64,000 nt of DNA from Chrysoporthe austroafricana (taxonomy: Eukaryota; Ascomycota; Sordariomycetes; Diaporthales; Cryphonectriaceae), in the NCBI GenBank assembly GCA_001051155.2, contig JYIP02000008.1:930001-994000 (forward strand), in the 5' to 3' direction. The notes beneath the pieces were generated by a model that made no database searches, was not told the DNA's origin, and was given only the letters and a program-made list of their open reading frames with translations. Positions 1-9,396 of this stretch are shown here, piece by piece. The position numbers were made by a program, and so were the translations under genes. Each line of letters opens with the position of its first letter. Within the stretch, counting starts at the first letter, position 1.

Positions 1-2
1 CC

Positions 3-1244
3 CACAACCGTCCTTCACAGCCGGTACCCGGGACTGATCCTATCATCGTCACCCTGGCCGAGAAGGCAAATGAAGACCCCCAGTTGAGGGACCTGATGAA
101 ACGAGTGGCCAACGGCAACGCGCCCAAGGAAGAGCTCGCTCGCTTTCAAGCCATCATTGATCAGATCACAGCGGAGAGCAAGAAGAAAGGCGCATTACAA
201 GGGCCTTCGGCAGAGCGATTGTTCGTTGATGGGAAGACTGTCCGATATTTCGCCGACGAGGTGGATGTCATCGTCTCAATCATCTTGAGAACGAACCCAA
301 AACAGACATCCGCTGATCTTACGCCTCCAGCGAACAGCAATGCTCTAGTTGTGGAGTTGGTGAAGACCGCGCTCGATGATAAAAAAACATTGGACCGAGT
401 CCAGCGCATTGCAAGGGCCACACCAGAATTTTCGGATGCTACCGATCTCAAAGAAACCCTGGAGCGTCTGAAGAGTCAACTGGGTCAGCAGAGGCCTCAG
501 TCATCGGCTACATCCTCGAGAGCCAATGGTGCAACCAATGGGCAAACACAGAGTTCGGCGGCACAACAGCCACATCCTCAATCGGCCCCACAGCAAGCCC
601 TCCGCTCGAAGGGACCCCCTCCAGCCGTGAAACCCGATGTGTCGGCTGTCGTTTTTGAATTTGCAGGTGGGAGTGGTGATCGGTATCTGTTTCCCAAGTT
701 CAGCATCGTAGAGCAGATCCAGACATCATGGGGCCCACAAGTGATCGCGTCATTCCTCATCGTACGAAAGGGAAGCACTTCAGAGTATGGAGGCGACCCG
801 AAGCTTGATTACTACCAGCCGGTCACTATTCGAATATCCGCATCCCAACCAAGATACCTGGACTATTTCACTAAAGTGGTAGCCCCACAAGACGAGGTCA
901 GACGGTACATGGAGGATATCATGGACAACATGACACGAGCAGAATACGTCCTACTGGCGATGAGGCTACCGAAGCCCAGAGAGGAGGCTAAAGAGGACGG
1001 CCTGGGGTCGGAGAAGGAGAATAAGCTCGAGGAGTCGAAACATGCTACACCTGAAGTTGATGACCGCGGCGGCGACATTTATAGGAAAGGCCTCACGTGG
1101 AAGAAAGACAAGACCATGAAACTACTAGCTAAACCCGCCGCACTGAAGAATGGCGGCAAGATCGCGGATGAAGAGGACTCGTACCGGAGCTTCATTGCCA
1201 CTGTCACCCGGAAACGAACGGAGGATGAGGAGCAGCCGAAGTAA
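3..1244 (+). CDS. SWC3: SWR1-complex subunit Swc3-like, 3' part
   Basis: The frame is open from base 3, so the 5' part lies outside the window and 413 codons are visible up to TAA. Swc3 is a subunit of the SWR1 chromatin remodeller, which exchanges H2A for H2A.Z in the nucleus. The visible part starts with the block DPIIVTLAEKANEDPQLRDL followed by MKRVANGNAPKEELARFQ, which resembles the 'AQEDPKLNTLMETVAKG' region of yeast Swc3. A Gln/Ser/Pro-rich linker follows. Next comes a C-terminal domain (about residues 215-310) containing VVFEFAGGSGDRYLFPKFS, then WGPQVIASFLIVRKGS, comparable to the ILEYLEF...YYLPKKS...IISWIVIHN region of Swc3. The tail is Lys/Glu-rich. The family call rests on remembered similarity; a related ascomycete chromatin factor is the alternative. 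The TTG at 84 is not a start because the frame is open and conserved upstream of it. Confidence 0.72.
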   Translation, partial: HNRPSQPVPGTDPIIVTLAEKANEDPQLRDLMKRVANGNAPKEELARFQAIIDQITAESKKKGALQGPSAERLFVDGKTVRYFADEVDVIVSIILRTNPKQTSADLTPPANSNALVVELVKTALDDKKTLDRVQRIARATPEFSDATDLKETLERLKSQLGQQRPQSSATSSRANGATNGQTQSSAAQQPHPQSAPQQALRSKGPPPAVKPDVSAVVFEFAGGSGDRYLFPKFSIVEQIQTSWGPQVIASFLIVRKGSTSEYGGDPKLDYYQPVTIRISASQPRYLDYFTKVVAPQDEVRRYMEDIMDNMTRAEYVLLAMRLPKPREEAKEDGLGSEKENKLEESKHATPEVDDRGGDIYRKGLTWKKDKTMKLLAKPAALKNGGKIADEEDSYRSFIATVTRKRTEDEEQPK

Positions 1245-1818
1245 TCGAGACCTCATGACCGTCTTTCAGGTGCCCTCCTGCGGGATGTCCACCTGTGGAA
1301 TAATGTTCTGTACCAAGGTCGTCTCCCTGATTTTGGAATTTAGTCCAGACCGGAATTTTGGTGACATCGAGCAAGAACTACAAAAGTACGAAAGCTCCTG
1401 TGGTGCGTCATGTCGCTTCCTGCTGTCGAATGCTATAGAATTTCCCAGTGGGTGATGCTCTCAATATCGGGTCCGCGAAATGGAGCCCATGGCCTAACGG
1501 AATACCTGCCCATCAGGCCATAGCACGGTCACGACTTTGGGAATAATAATACATTCTCTACCCTACAATGCTCAAAGACCAGTTTCTTGTCATCGCTAAC
1601 GCCGTGAGAGTAGCCCAAGTCGTCGCTAACCTTGGCACCAAGAACACCGCCAGAGTATAAGAATAAACGACTGAACGCCTTCCGCCCACCCAGCAACAAG
1701 ACCAGCTCGTCGTCTCCTCGGGTCCCTGTATCCGTTTTCTCACCCAATCCAATCCCAAAGCCAAGAAATGTCAAGTCACCACGCCCCCAACCCGCAGATC
1801 AGCAGGCTACGAGAGCAT
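1245..1818. other. Intergenic spacer, convergent 3' ends
   Basis: This stretch lies between the ends of the Swc3-like gene (+) and the Gly-rich gene (-). It presumably holds both 3' untranslated regions. I see no supported gene, RNA or repeat; the short open frames overlap one another and have no recognisable content. Confidence 0.5.
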
Positions 1819-2591
1819 TTAGAAGAGAACGTCGCGCTCATCGTAAGCGCCCGGCATGTAACGGCGCACGATAGGGATGGCCAAGCTCTGGTCGTTGGTA
1901 TTGCCATTCGACCCGCCCGTGGTCGTCCCGTCGTTGCCAGCACCGCCGCCCGCGCCGCCGCCCGTCGTCGACTCCTGTGAACCGGACCCGCCGACGCCCG
2001 AGGTCGAGCTCTGTCGTCAGGGTGTTAGAGAACATGCTACTCTTTTGATTAACTGAGAGGAGTGAGTGCACTTACGTTGCCACTGCCGCCGGTCGAGACA
2101 CCGCCGTTGCCACTCGCGTTCGTATTGCCGCCGGAGTTGCCGCCGCCGCTCGAGTCGGTGTTTCCAACGTTGCCGGTCAGGCCGAGGCTGCTGCTGTCAA
2201 CGGCCGAGCCGCCGTTGCCGCCCGTTGCGGCCTGCGTGACGTAGGTGACGCAGCTGCCGTAGCAGTCGGTGTCCTGGGCGTTGCTATTGCTGCCCGCGTT
2301 GCCGCCGCTTTGCTGACTGTTAGCGGAGATGCTGATCTGGCTGCCCTGGCCGCCGGAGCCGCCCGTCATGTTCGAGCCGGAGCCGCCCGTGCCGGCGGCG
2401 GAGCCGGCGTCACCGCCGTTGCCTCCGGAGCTAGTAGCGCCGTGGCCGCCATCGCCGCCACTGGTAGTGCTATCAGCACTGCCGCCATCGCCAGCCGTTG
2501 GGTCAGAAGTGGTGGTGGTCGTCTGAGTATCGAAGAGGGCGTTTGCCTGGAATGCCATCAAGGCGGCGACAAGTGCGTAGGTGACCTTCAT
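1819..2591 (-). CDS. Secreted Gly/Ser/Asn-rich small protein
   Basis: Two exons on the minus strand: 2591-2076 and 2010-1819, with a 65-nt intron (2075-2011). The intron has a GTAAGT donor, a CTAAC branch site and a CAG acceptor. Joining them keeps the Gly-rich frame open to TAA and gives 235 residues. Residues 1-19 (MKVTYALVAALMAFQANA) form a clear signal peptide. The mature part is built of GG[TNS]GG and SGG/NGG runs, with one Cys pair (D-C-Y-G-S-C) near residue 109-113 and an acidic, non-repetitive C-terminus ending DERDVLF. Composition suggests a structural cell-wall or matrix protein, or a small secreted protein; no catalytic domain is visible. Reading through the donor would add seven residues and stop, so the spliced form is preferred. 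A TATAAA lies about 210 bp upstream on the same strand. Confidence 0.75.
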
Positions 2592-5030
2592 TTTGGATGG
2601 TAGGATAAAGGAGAAGCGGGGATATTAGGTAAAGGATGAGGGGCAGGAAGAACTAAAGATGACTGCTTAAAGAATGTGTGTGTTGAAGAACGAATGAGGA
2701 AAGCCCTGCTCTCTCTGAATAGATGATGCTGAAGATGTAATTAGTTGGTGTGTGATGTTGTGCAATGAGACCTGGATTAGCGAGGACGGTGGAGAGGTTT
2801 TATATCTGCAGACGTGCCATCGAACATGGCTCTCTTGAGCCCACCTCTTCGTCCATGGATGTCTGTCATCTCCGTCTCCTTGCGCTGCAATCAGCCAATG
2901 CCCGTTTCGTATCCTAAATCAGTGTCAGAGTCCAGACGCGCAAAGCTGGTCTCTGTTCTTAGGCCGGGCTGGGCGACCCGGAGCCGTCCACCTGCTCGAG
3001 GCCTCATCACAAGACGCCTTACCACGTGCGTCTCCGCTTTCTAGAGGGAGAAAGGGGGGGGGGCTCTTCCAGCCCTGTGCTGATGCAGAGGCCTGATGGC
3101 CGAAATCCGCCGGCGGATTAGGGCGCTGCACGATACAAATTTACACCGTTGCTACCTCTTGGCATGTTGCGGTTGGAACTGTGGAAACAAGAATGCGGTC
3201 AGTCGTTGTCGCCTGCGCCGGAACACTTACATGAGCATGTCAGCATTACCTAGGTGCCTCTAGGTTTACTTAATGGGCCAGCTCTTTCTTGGGAGGCCAA
3301 GATGGCGCTAAGTAGAAAAGCGGCTTAGATCGAGGTCTCCCGAATTATCGAGTTGGGTTGGCTGAACAGCGAGCGTTACAAGTCAAGCCTCTCTGATTAA
3401 ATTGTCAGTCGTAATTGGCAGATTCGAGGTGTCTTAATCTTGAACGAGCGATCCGTCGGCTCTTTTTTTTTTTTCTTTCTTTTTTTTTTTCTTCCTCTTT
3501 TCTTTCTTTCTTTCCACTGATGGACTGCACGAGATCTTCACCCCAGAAGTTCGTCAGCTTACGAAATTATAAATTGCGGAAAGAAGCCGCTTGGTCTGTC
3601 AGCTCAAGCTCTACTAATCCCGGTCCCTACAAAGATTCAGCTCATACTCCACATAAGCTTTTCACTTCTGATAAGCAGCCCTGAGGCCTGATATCAAGAC
3701 CTAGGCGACGATGAGGTCGCGATGAGGTGGCCGTCGCTGCTCTAGGGCACAGTAAGCTTATTTATCTTGGCAAGCTGGTATTGCAGCTTTGGCAGGTAGC
3801 ACACCTTGCTGATTGAGCTTAAAGTATGAGGATTTAAAGTCTAACCTTAAAAATGGGGTTTGATATATGCTATCACAGGAACACTGTTAAGGTTTTGTGG
3901 GTAAGAGAGTACTCCCAAAGAGACTGTTCAGATAGACCATTATTAGAAAGTCGTTTCTTTTCCTACCCTTTCGCCCTAACTCCCACCGTCTTCTCCTTTC
4001 CGTATAACGCCCCTCAACATCAAAGGTCAAGGTCCTCATCGTGTGAGTGAAACACAAAAACATCAAGAAAACCCGCGGCCGTCAGCCGTCAGCCCGTTAC
4101 TGTCAGCCAACATTAATGTAAGGTGCACTTTTGGAATAGAGAGCCGCTAATAACTGCCAAGACTGACAAGGAGGACCGAAATGAGCGAGCGCCGATAATG
4201 AGTTCCTTGATGCAAAAACACATGGCTGAGTGCGCGCTGAAGCATGAACCCAACTTAGCGGTGTTAGGAATTCAGACTCTTGATCGAATCTGCCTGAAGA
4301 TATGAAGCCACTTCCGACGTCCAGAATATATGTAGTCCAACCGCCAAAACAAAAAAAAAAAAAAAAAAAACAACAACTTGGTGAATGCAACGGCGAGTAA
4401 GATTCTGGAACAGAATATCTGCACCAACCAACAGTGATGGACATAATGAACTGCTTCGCAGCCGCGACCGGGCCGGGAATGAGGGAGCTGAGGAAGCTAG
4501 GGTTGGTTTAGGATCGCGGTTGACTACCTTGTTGGTTCCGGTTCTGGCCCGGCAGTTGTCAGTTACAGGAGCACGGGTATGGTAGAGAACGACAGAATCA
4601 GAGAGCGCACCAGAGGATTATCCGCATTTCTGGTCGCCTTTGGATTAGAATGACCTCTTATACGAGACTAGACTCGACGTCAGGCCCCCCAAAAGGCAAT
4701 ATCCTTGGCATATATGTCGTTTTTCTTTTTTTCTTTTTTTCTTTTTTTTTTTCCTTTGCCCCTTCCCTCCTCACGTTGATGTTCTTATTAAAACTTTGGG
4801 ATATCTTCCCCCTTGGCATGGCTACTCTTGTTGAAGAATGCTTGGAAAAATATTAGTCAAGCTTCTGCGTCCAAGACGTCTGACGAGAAGTTGTGTATAT
4901 GTATATGTTTCCATGCTCGACTATTTTCCGTTGGCCATACATCACAAAGCTATTCAAACAATCCCATCCTTCTCTTTGATCCATATTGATGTGTGTGCCT
5001 TGTGCTTGGAATTACAGGAAAACTCGTTCT
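2592..5030. other. Intergenic spacer with homopolymer tracts
   Basis: 2.4 kb without a supported gene. It contains a polypyrimidine stretch at about 3460-3515 (T runs with scattered C), a run of 20 A at 4351-4370 and a T/C-rich stretch at about 4717-4760. The right half contains the 3' flank of the kinase/PHD gene. Open frames here are short and low-complexity. No tRNA or transposon ends were recognised. Confidence 0.5.
2798..2803 (-). promoter_or_regulatory. Candidate TATA box of the Gly-rich secreted gene
   Basis: TATAAA on the minus strand (inside GATATAAAACC), about 207 bp upstream of the ATG at 2591. The position is possible for a fungal core promoter with a long leader. No initiator or transcript evidence is visible. 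Confidence 0.35.
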
Positions 5031-6590
5031 CTAAGCAGACTTGCAGTCACGGCAATACCATGCCTCATGGTCTTCTGGAATCTCCTCCAGACTAGTACAC
5101 TCAATATGAAACCAATATTTCTCGCAATCGTCGCCATCGCATCCTATCATCACGCCGTAGCTAGGGTCGCCACAGTAGCAGTAACGGGCTCCCGCCATAT
5201 TAGCAGAAGATGTGCTCTGTGTCCTCCTTCGCTTTCCCATTCCTCCAAACTCCTCGCCAAGACTCTCCCTCTTAGTACCAGTCGCCTCATTCTTTTGAGA
5301 CTCTTCAAACTCCTCTTCATCCTCAGGTCCTCTTGCCACATTTCGCTCCGGATCATGCAGCGCATTGACGACTTTCTCAACGCCCATATCATCACCCTTC
5401 CTCGTTTCCACAATTTCAGGAGCAACCCATCCCTCTGTGTAACTCCCACCAAAGTCAATAATCCATAGTTCTCCAGACGAGTCGACCACGAAATTGTCGC
5501 CCTTCGCGTCGCCCCATATTATATCGCGCTCGTGAAGGGTCACCTTCATATCTTCAGCCTCTTCAGCCCATTTTTCGCGCTGAGATTGTGGGATGGCACT
5601 GTCAAACTTTTCTGTCAAGGGTACTGGGTCTTGTATGAGGGTTTGGAGGAAGCCCATGATAGACCCATGACTATCATCTTCGTCTGAACCTTGGTCATTC
5701 TGGGTGACAATGCCTGCGAGGCGAGGACATCGGATCTTTTCGTGTAGGCCCTTTTTGCAGAGCTGGTTGAGAAGACTAAGCTCTCGCTTTGTTGGTTGTG
5801 GGTTGGCATTGTCGACGCTTTTGAAGAAAAGCCTCCGCCTTCCTCGATGATCGCCGCCAGAAGCCGACGATACTAATTCCACAATGTTTGGATGATACGG
5901 CGGAGGAGAGCCACTGCAGCTAAGGACTCTTAGTTCCTTAGCTGAGTACCAAGGCACATCGATGTTGCGACTATATTGGGGTATTGATGTGATTCTGGGG
6001 TAGAGATTTCTCATCCGTTCTTCGAGGGCCGCCTCAGGCTCCAATTCTACTGCCTTCAGTTGGTCCTGATCGACTTCCAGATTGAGGTAGCGGATAGAGA
6101 CTTTGTACCAGGCGTCTAGAGTCTGTTCAGAGCAACCATCGGAGCTCGCTGTCTTCTCAATTATCGATCGTAATGGCCACGTCAACAATTCGTATAGAGA
6201 GTCTTCCGGGTCATCGTCCTCAGGCGAGGATGTCTTCGAATTTTTTGTATGAACGGTGCCCATGTACACGCCGCTGTCGATGGACTCATGTTGGCTGTCG
6301 CAGCTTTCCATTGCGTCTGCGTTCTTGACGTTCGCTAACAGCCGCAGGTATTCTTTCCAAACTTTAGAATTAGCCGAACTCAAATCTGCACCAGGTCTCA
6401 ATTTTTCGACTTCTGCAATGATATAAAAACGAAAATCCTGTACTCGGATGGTCAGAGCACAACTATCTTCCTCGTCGCGGAAGAAGTTGAGAACATTATA
6501 AGACCGCAATGAATTCTGGAATAACATTGTGAGGTGTGTGTGACAAGGGCTGCCCTGGTAATACAACAATGATGGTGGAAAAGGTAGCAA
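5031..6590 (-). CDS. Protein-kinase-like / PHD-finger fusion protein
   Basis: Single exon, up to 519 residues; an ATG at 6527 (residue 22, MLFQNSLRS) is a plausible alternative start. Residues about 250-400 look like a divergent kinase fold: a candidate ATP-site Lys in LFFKSVDN, a catalytic loop DIIWGDAKGDN (a WGD-x-K-x-x-N form instead of HRDxKxxN), metal-binding IIDFGG, and VAPEIVE just after it. Residues 468-519 form a C4HC3 PHD finger (CYC, CDGDDC, FHIEC, WYCRDC), closest in style to ING-type PHDs that read histone H3 tails. A basic/acidic linker (KRESLGEEFGGMGKRRRTQ) separates the two and may carry a nuclear signal. The fusion suggests a chromatin-associated (pseudo)kinase, but whether it phosphorylates anything is unknown. 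Confidence 0.8.
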   Translation of the reverse strand: MLPFPPSLLYYQGSPCHTHLTMLFQNSLRSYNVLNFFRDEEDSCALTIRVQDFRFYIIAEVEKLRPGADLSSANSKVWKEYLRLLANVKNADAMESCDSQHESIDSGVYMGTVHTKNSKTSSPEDDDPEDSLYELLTWPLRSIIEKTASSDGCSEQTLDAWYKVSIRYLNLEVDQDQLKAVELEPEAALEERMRNLYPRITSIPQYSRNIDVPWYSAKELRVLSCSGSPPPYHPNIVELVSSASGGDHRGRRRLFFKSVDNANPQPTKRELSLLNQLCKKGLHEKIRCPRLAGIVTQNDQGSDEDDSHGSIMGFLQTLIQDPVPLTEKFDSAIPQSQREKWAEEAEDMKVTLHERDIIWGDAKGDNFVVDSSGELWIIDFGGSYTEGWVAPEIVETRKGDDMGVEKVVNALHDPERNVARGPEDEEEFEESQKNEATGTKRESLGEEFGGMGKRRRTQSTSSANMAGARYCYCGDPSYGVMIGCDGDDCEKYWFHIECTSLEEIPEDHEAWYCRDCKSA

Positions 6591-6926
6591 GTCAAAAAGA
6601 GAAAAAGTTGCCTTCTGAGTATTATATATTGATAGTGCTCAACGCGTCGCGTGGAGCCGTTGTAGTTAATGACCACTAGTCCACGGGTCTCCCGTGATGC
6701 TGGAGCCGATGGCATAATGACGAATAGACTAAGACTAGAGCTCATGTGCGCATACACCAGTGTTCCTACATGACGTTCCCGATAGCCAGAGACAGCTAAA
6801 TTAGCCTCGACATCGGACTACATCCTGGAGTAGTATTGATTCACTGATCTGTTCATGCCGTCGAAATTCCACAACCACATTACTGATATTATAAGATACG
6901 ACCGTTCTCTAGTATATGTTTATATA

Positions 6927-6966
<40 letters not shown>

Positions 6967-7491
6967 TGCGCTATCTTCGCTACAACAGAAGAAGTACTGT
7001 CAAATCTTATGGCACGGCTCGGGCTGATCAGCTCCTAAAGATGTTTGTACATGTCGCAGTTACGTTATCTAATTGAAAAGTGCGTGCTCCATTCGTTTTC
7101 GATGATGTGTAGTAATAACGGTTGCCTTCGGCTTCAAGATAATATATGAAAGCCTAGGGTTATTCATGGAGACAGAGCTTTCTTAGAGGCAAAATGATGC
7201 GCCCATCAAAATGAAGACTGCCCCCTTGTGAACGAAAGAATCCGAATCATTCCGCAGGCAAACTCAAGAAGGTCTACTGACCTGTGATGAGCTACCGCGT
7301 AAAAGATCGAGTACGAGTAGGATTCGAGTACAGGTTTTGTATAACCGCGACAAATTTACGCAGAGATATACCGACTGAACTTATCTATTGCCTGGTCGTA
7401 ATTTCCGTCGCGCAAAGCGTATTACGTAATGCCGTCCACATTACATCATCCCCCCGCAGCCCTCCATCTGCTGTCCACACCGTGAGGACGT
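6591..7491. other. Divergent promoter region with a 36-nt T run
   Basis: This is the shared upstream region of the kinase/PHD gene (-) and the F-box gene (+). It contains an uninterrupted run of 36 T at 6929-6964, preceded by TATATGTTTATATATC. No further gene or RNA is supported. Confidence 0.5.
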
Positions 7492-9396
7492 ATGTCGAGA
7501 CGATCATACTCATTAATGGGTCATCCACCGTCTTTGCAAGTCAAGATCATGTCTGGCACTCAACTTCTGCACATGCCGGACGAGCTTCTCGGCGGCATTA
7601 TTAGCCAGACCGCCACCGCGGCAGACACCATACATCTTGGTCTTGTCTGCACGCGCATGTATGTGCTCGTCAAAAACTCGCTAGTCTGGCGCCGACACTG
7701 CCTCTGCACCTGGAAACGTTGGGACGATCGACATGATTTTGAATCAAGGCTATCGAAGCCTCCTCTGCAGACTGACTGGCGCGCTCTTTACGTGCTACGG
7801 CGTAAAACCGATCGCCTCATGCTAGGCCAATTTGAGCAACTGCTTTTGAATCAGGGGTCTAGGGCCTCGCGAATTGATGGCCTGGCAAGACTTGGTCTCG
7901 ATGGAGAGGATGCTCTGCTCCGATTGTCTCAGGCAACGCCTGATGATGCTGAAGATGTGCTCGCCAGACGGTGGCACGCGGACGCAATCCTAGGATTGCA
8001 ATCCCGACGTCGGGCTATCGATGTGTGGAGAAGACTTCAGCGCGGTGAACATGTCGAGCTGGAGGAGGCTCTCGGTGCATATGATGAGTTCGTTCTGGGG
8101 CATACCTCAAGCATAGAGGTCATCAATGCAGCCCTGGACAGGATTTCTGCTGTCATCCAGCAGGAAACCCCGGGTTTCGACGGTATGACGATCCGCCAGA
8201 AAGCTGTTGTCATTGCGCAACATTTACGATCCGACAAACGCGTGGGTATGGCCGATGAGGAGGACTATCATGCGCTACGGAACAATTTTTTCAGCATGGC
8301 ACTGTCCGCCTCCGGTGAGGAGACACAGGGCTGTCTGCCGCTGCAGTCGGTTGCAATCTACTGCACCATCGCTAGAAGATTAGGCGTAAACGCGGAACCG
8401 TCCAACTTTCCGCGCCATGTGCACGCGGTCATATCAGCGACGGCCGACACGACCCTAGACGGGCACCCCCGGGCGAGCGACACCGACTCGGGAGCGCAAG
8501 CCGATGTCATGATGTATATGGATCCCTTCCACCAGAGTGACGAAGTCCACCCCGACACCCTTCATCAACGGCTCACGGAAATGGGAGTCCTAGATCATAA
8601 CCACGCTGACTTCCTCGAGCCCGCGACAACAGTTGAGATGGTTTTGCGTACAGGTCGAAATATCCTTGTATCCATCGAGGGGGTGCACATGCCGGGCGTG
8701 CAGGACGATATCGACAACGACAGCACGGAACCCGATGCAGACCTCGCCAAGTACGCCTCCCTGTGGTCACACTTCGTCCTCGGCCACACTGACCCTGCCA
8801 GAGCGAGCGAGGGCCGGCTGGAAGGATTGCGTTTCTTGCTGGAGCTGCTGCATACGGATTTCCCTCAGGACGCGAACACCGTTTTCGACGTCTTGCCGCG
8901 CGTAATGCCGCATTCGCCTGAGCGCACACTGACGCTAGATCTGCTCTCAGCATTGCAGGCAGTGGAGCGCTCGTCTAAACCACGCAGGCGTCGAGAGCCG
9001 TGGGTTGAAGTAGTGCACCGGATAGGAACGTACTTCGAGCACAAAAAATACGGCTATCGAGGCTTCATCTTCGGGTGGGATCCGCAATGTGCGGCATCAG
9101 CGGAGTGGATGGTGCAGATGAGGGTGAAGGAGCTACCAGGGGGAAGCAATCAACCATTCTATAACGTTGTGTATGTCACAATCCCACATATTCGACCATG
9201 TCAAATCAGCTCACTAATACAATTCTGCAGTGCCATGGATAGGAGCATCCGGTACGTGGCTGAGGAGAACATAACGCCACTAGCAGGCCGGCCCCCGCAA
9301 AAACTGATGAGGCTTGCGGGAAAGTATTTCAAGCGTTGGGATGAAGAAGCAAACAAGTTTGTCAGCAACATCCGGCATGAATATCCTGACGACTGA
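7492..9396 (+). CDS. FBXO21-like F-box / transglutaminase-like / YccV protein
   Basis: Two exons, 7492-9170 and 9231-9396, with a 60-nt intron (GTATGT...TTCTGCAG). The intron is a multiple of three without a stop, so it is easily missed. Splicing restores the YccV-domain strand FYNVV-AMDRSIRYVAEENI. The product is 614 residues; ATG 7551 (MSGTQ) could be the true start. Domains in order: F-box at about 24-70 (LLHMPDELLGG...VWRRHC); a SirB1/transglutaminase-like core at about 195-320 (LPLQSVAIYCTIARRLGVNA, then NFPRHVHAVI); and a C-terminal hemimethylated-DNA-binding YccV-like domain at about 500-590 (RIGTYFEHKKYGYRGFIFGW). This order matches animal FBXO21, a substrate adaptor of SCF (Skp1-Cullin-F-box) ubiquitin ligases. 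A role in ubiquitin-dependent turnover is inferred; substrates are unknown. Confidence 0.85.
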   Translation: MSRRSYSLMGHPPSLQVKIMSGTQLLHMPDELLGGIISQTATAADTIHLGLVCTRMYVLVKNSLVWRRHCLCTWKRWDDRHDFESRLSKPPLQTDWRALYVLRRKTDRLMLGQFEQLLLNQGSRASRIDGLARLGLDGEDALLRLSQATPDDAEDVLARRWHADAILGLQSRRRAIDVWRRLQRGEHVELEEALGAYDEFVLGHTSSIEVINAALDRISAVIQQETPGFDGMTIRQKAVVIAQHLRSDKRVGMADEEDYHALRNNFFSMALSASGEETQGCLPLQSVAIYCTIARRLGVNAEPSNFPRHVHAVISATADTTLDGHPRASDTDSGAQADVMMYMDPFHQSDEVHPDTLHQRLTEMGVLDHNHADFLEPATTVEMVLRTGRNILVSIEGVHMPGVQDDIDNDSTEPDADLAKYASLWSHFVLGHTDPARASEGRLEGLRFLLELLHTDFPQDANTVFDVLPRVMPHSPERTLTLDLLSALQAVERSSKPRRRREPWVEVVHRIGTYFEHKKYGYRGFIFGWDPQCAASAEWMVQMRVKELPGGSNQPFYNVVYVTIPHIRPCQISSLIQFCSAMDRSIRYVAEENITPLAGRPPQKLMRLAGKYFKRWDEEANKFVSNIRHEYPDD

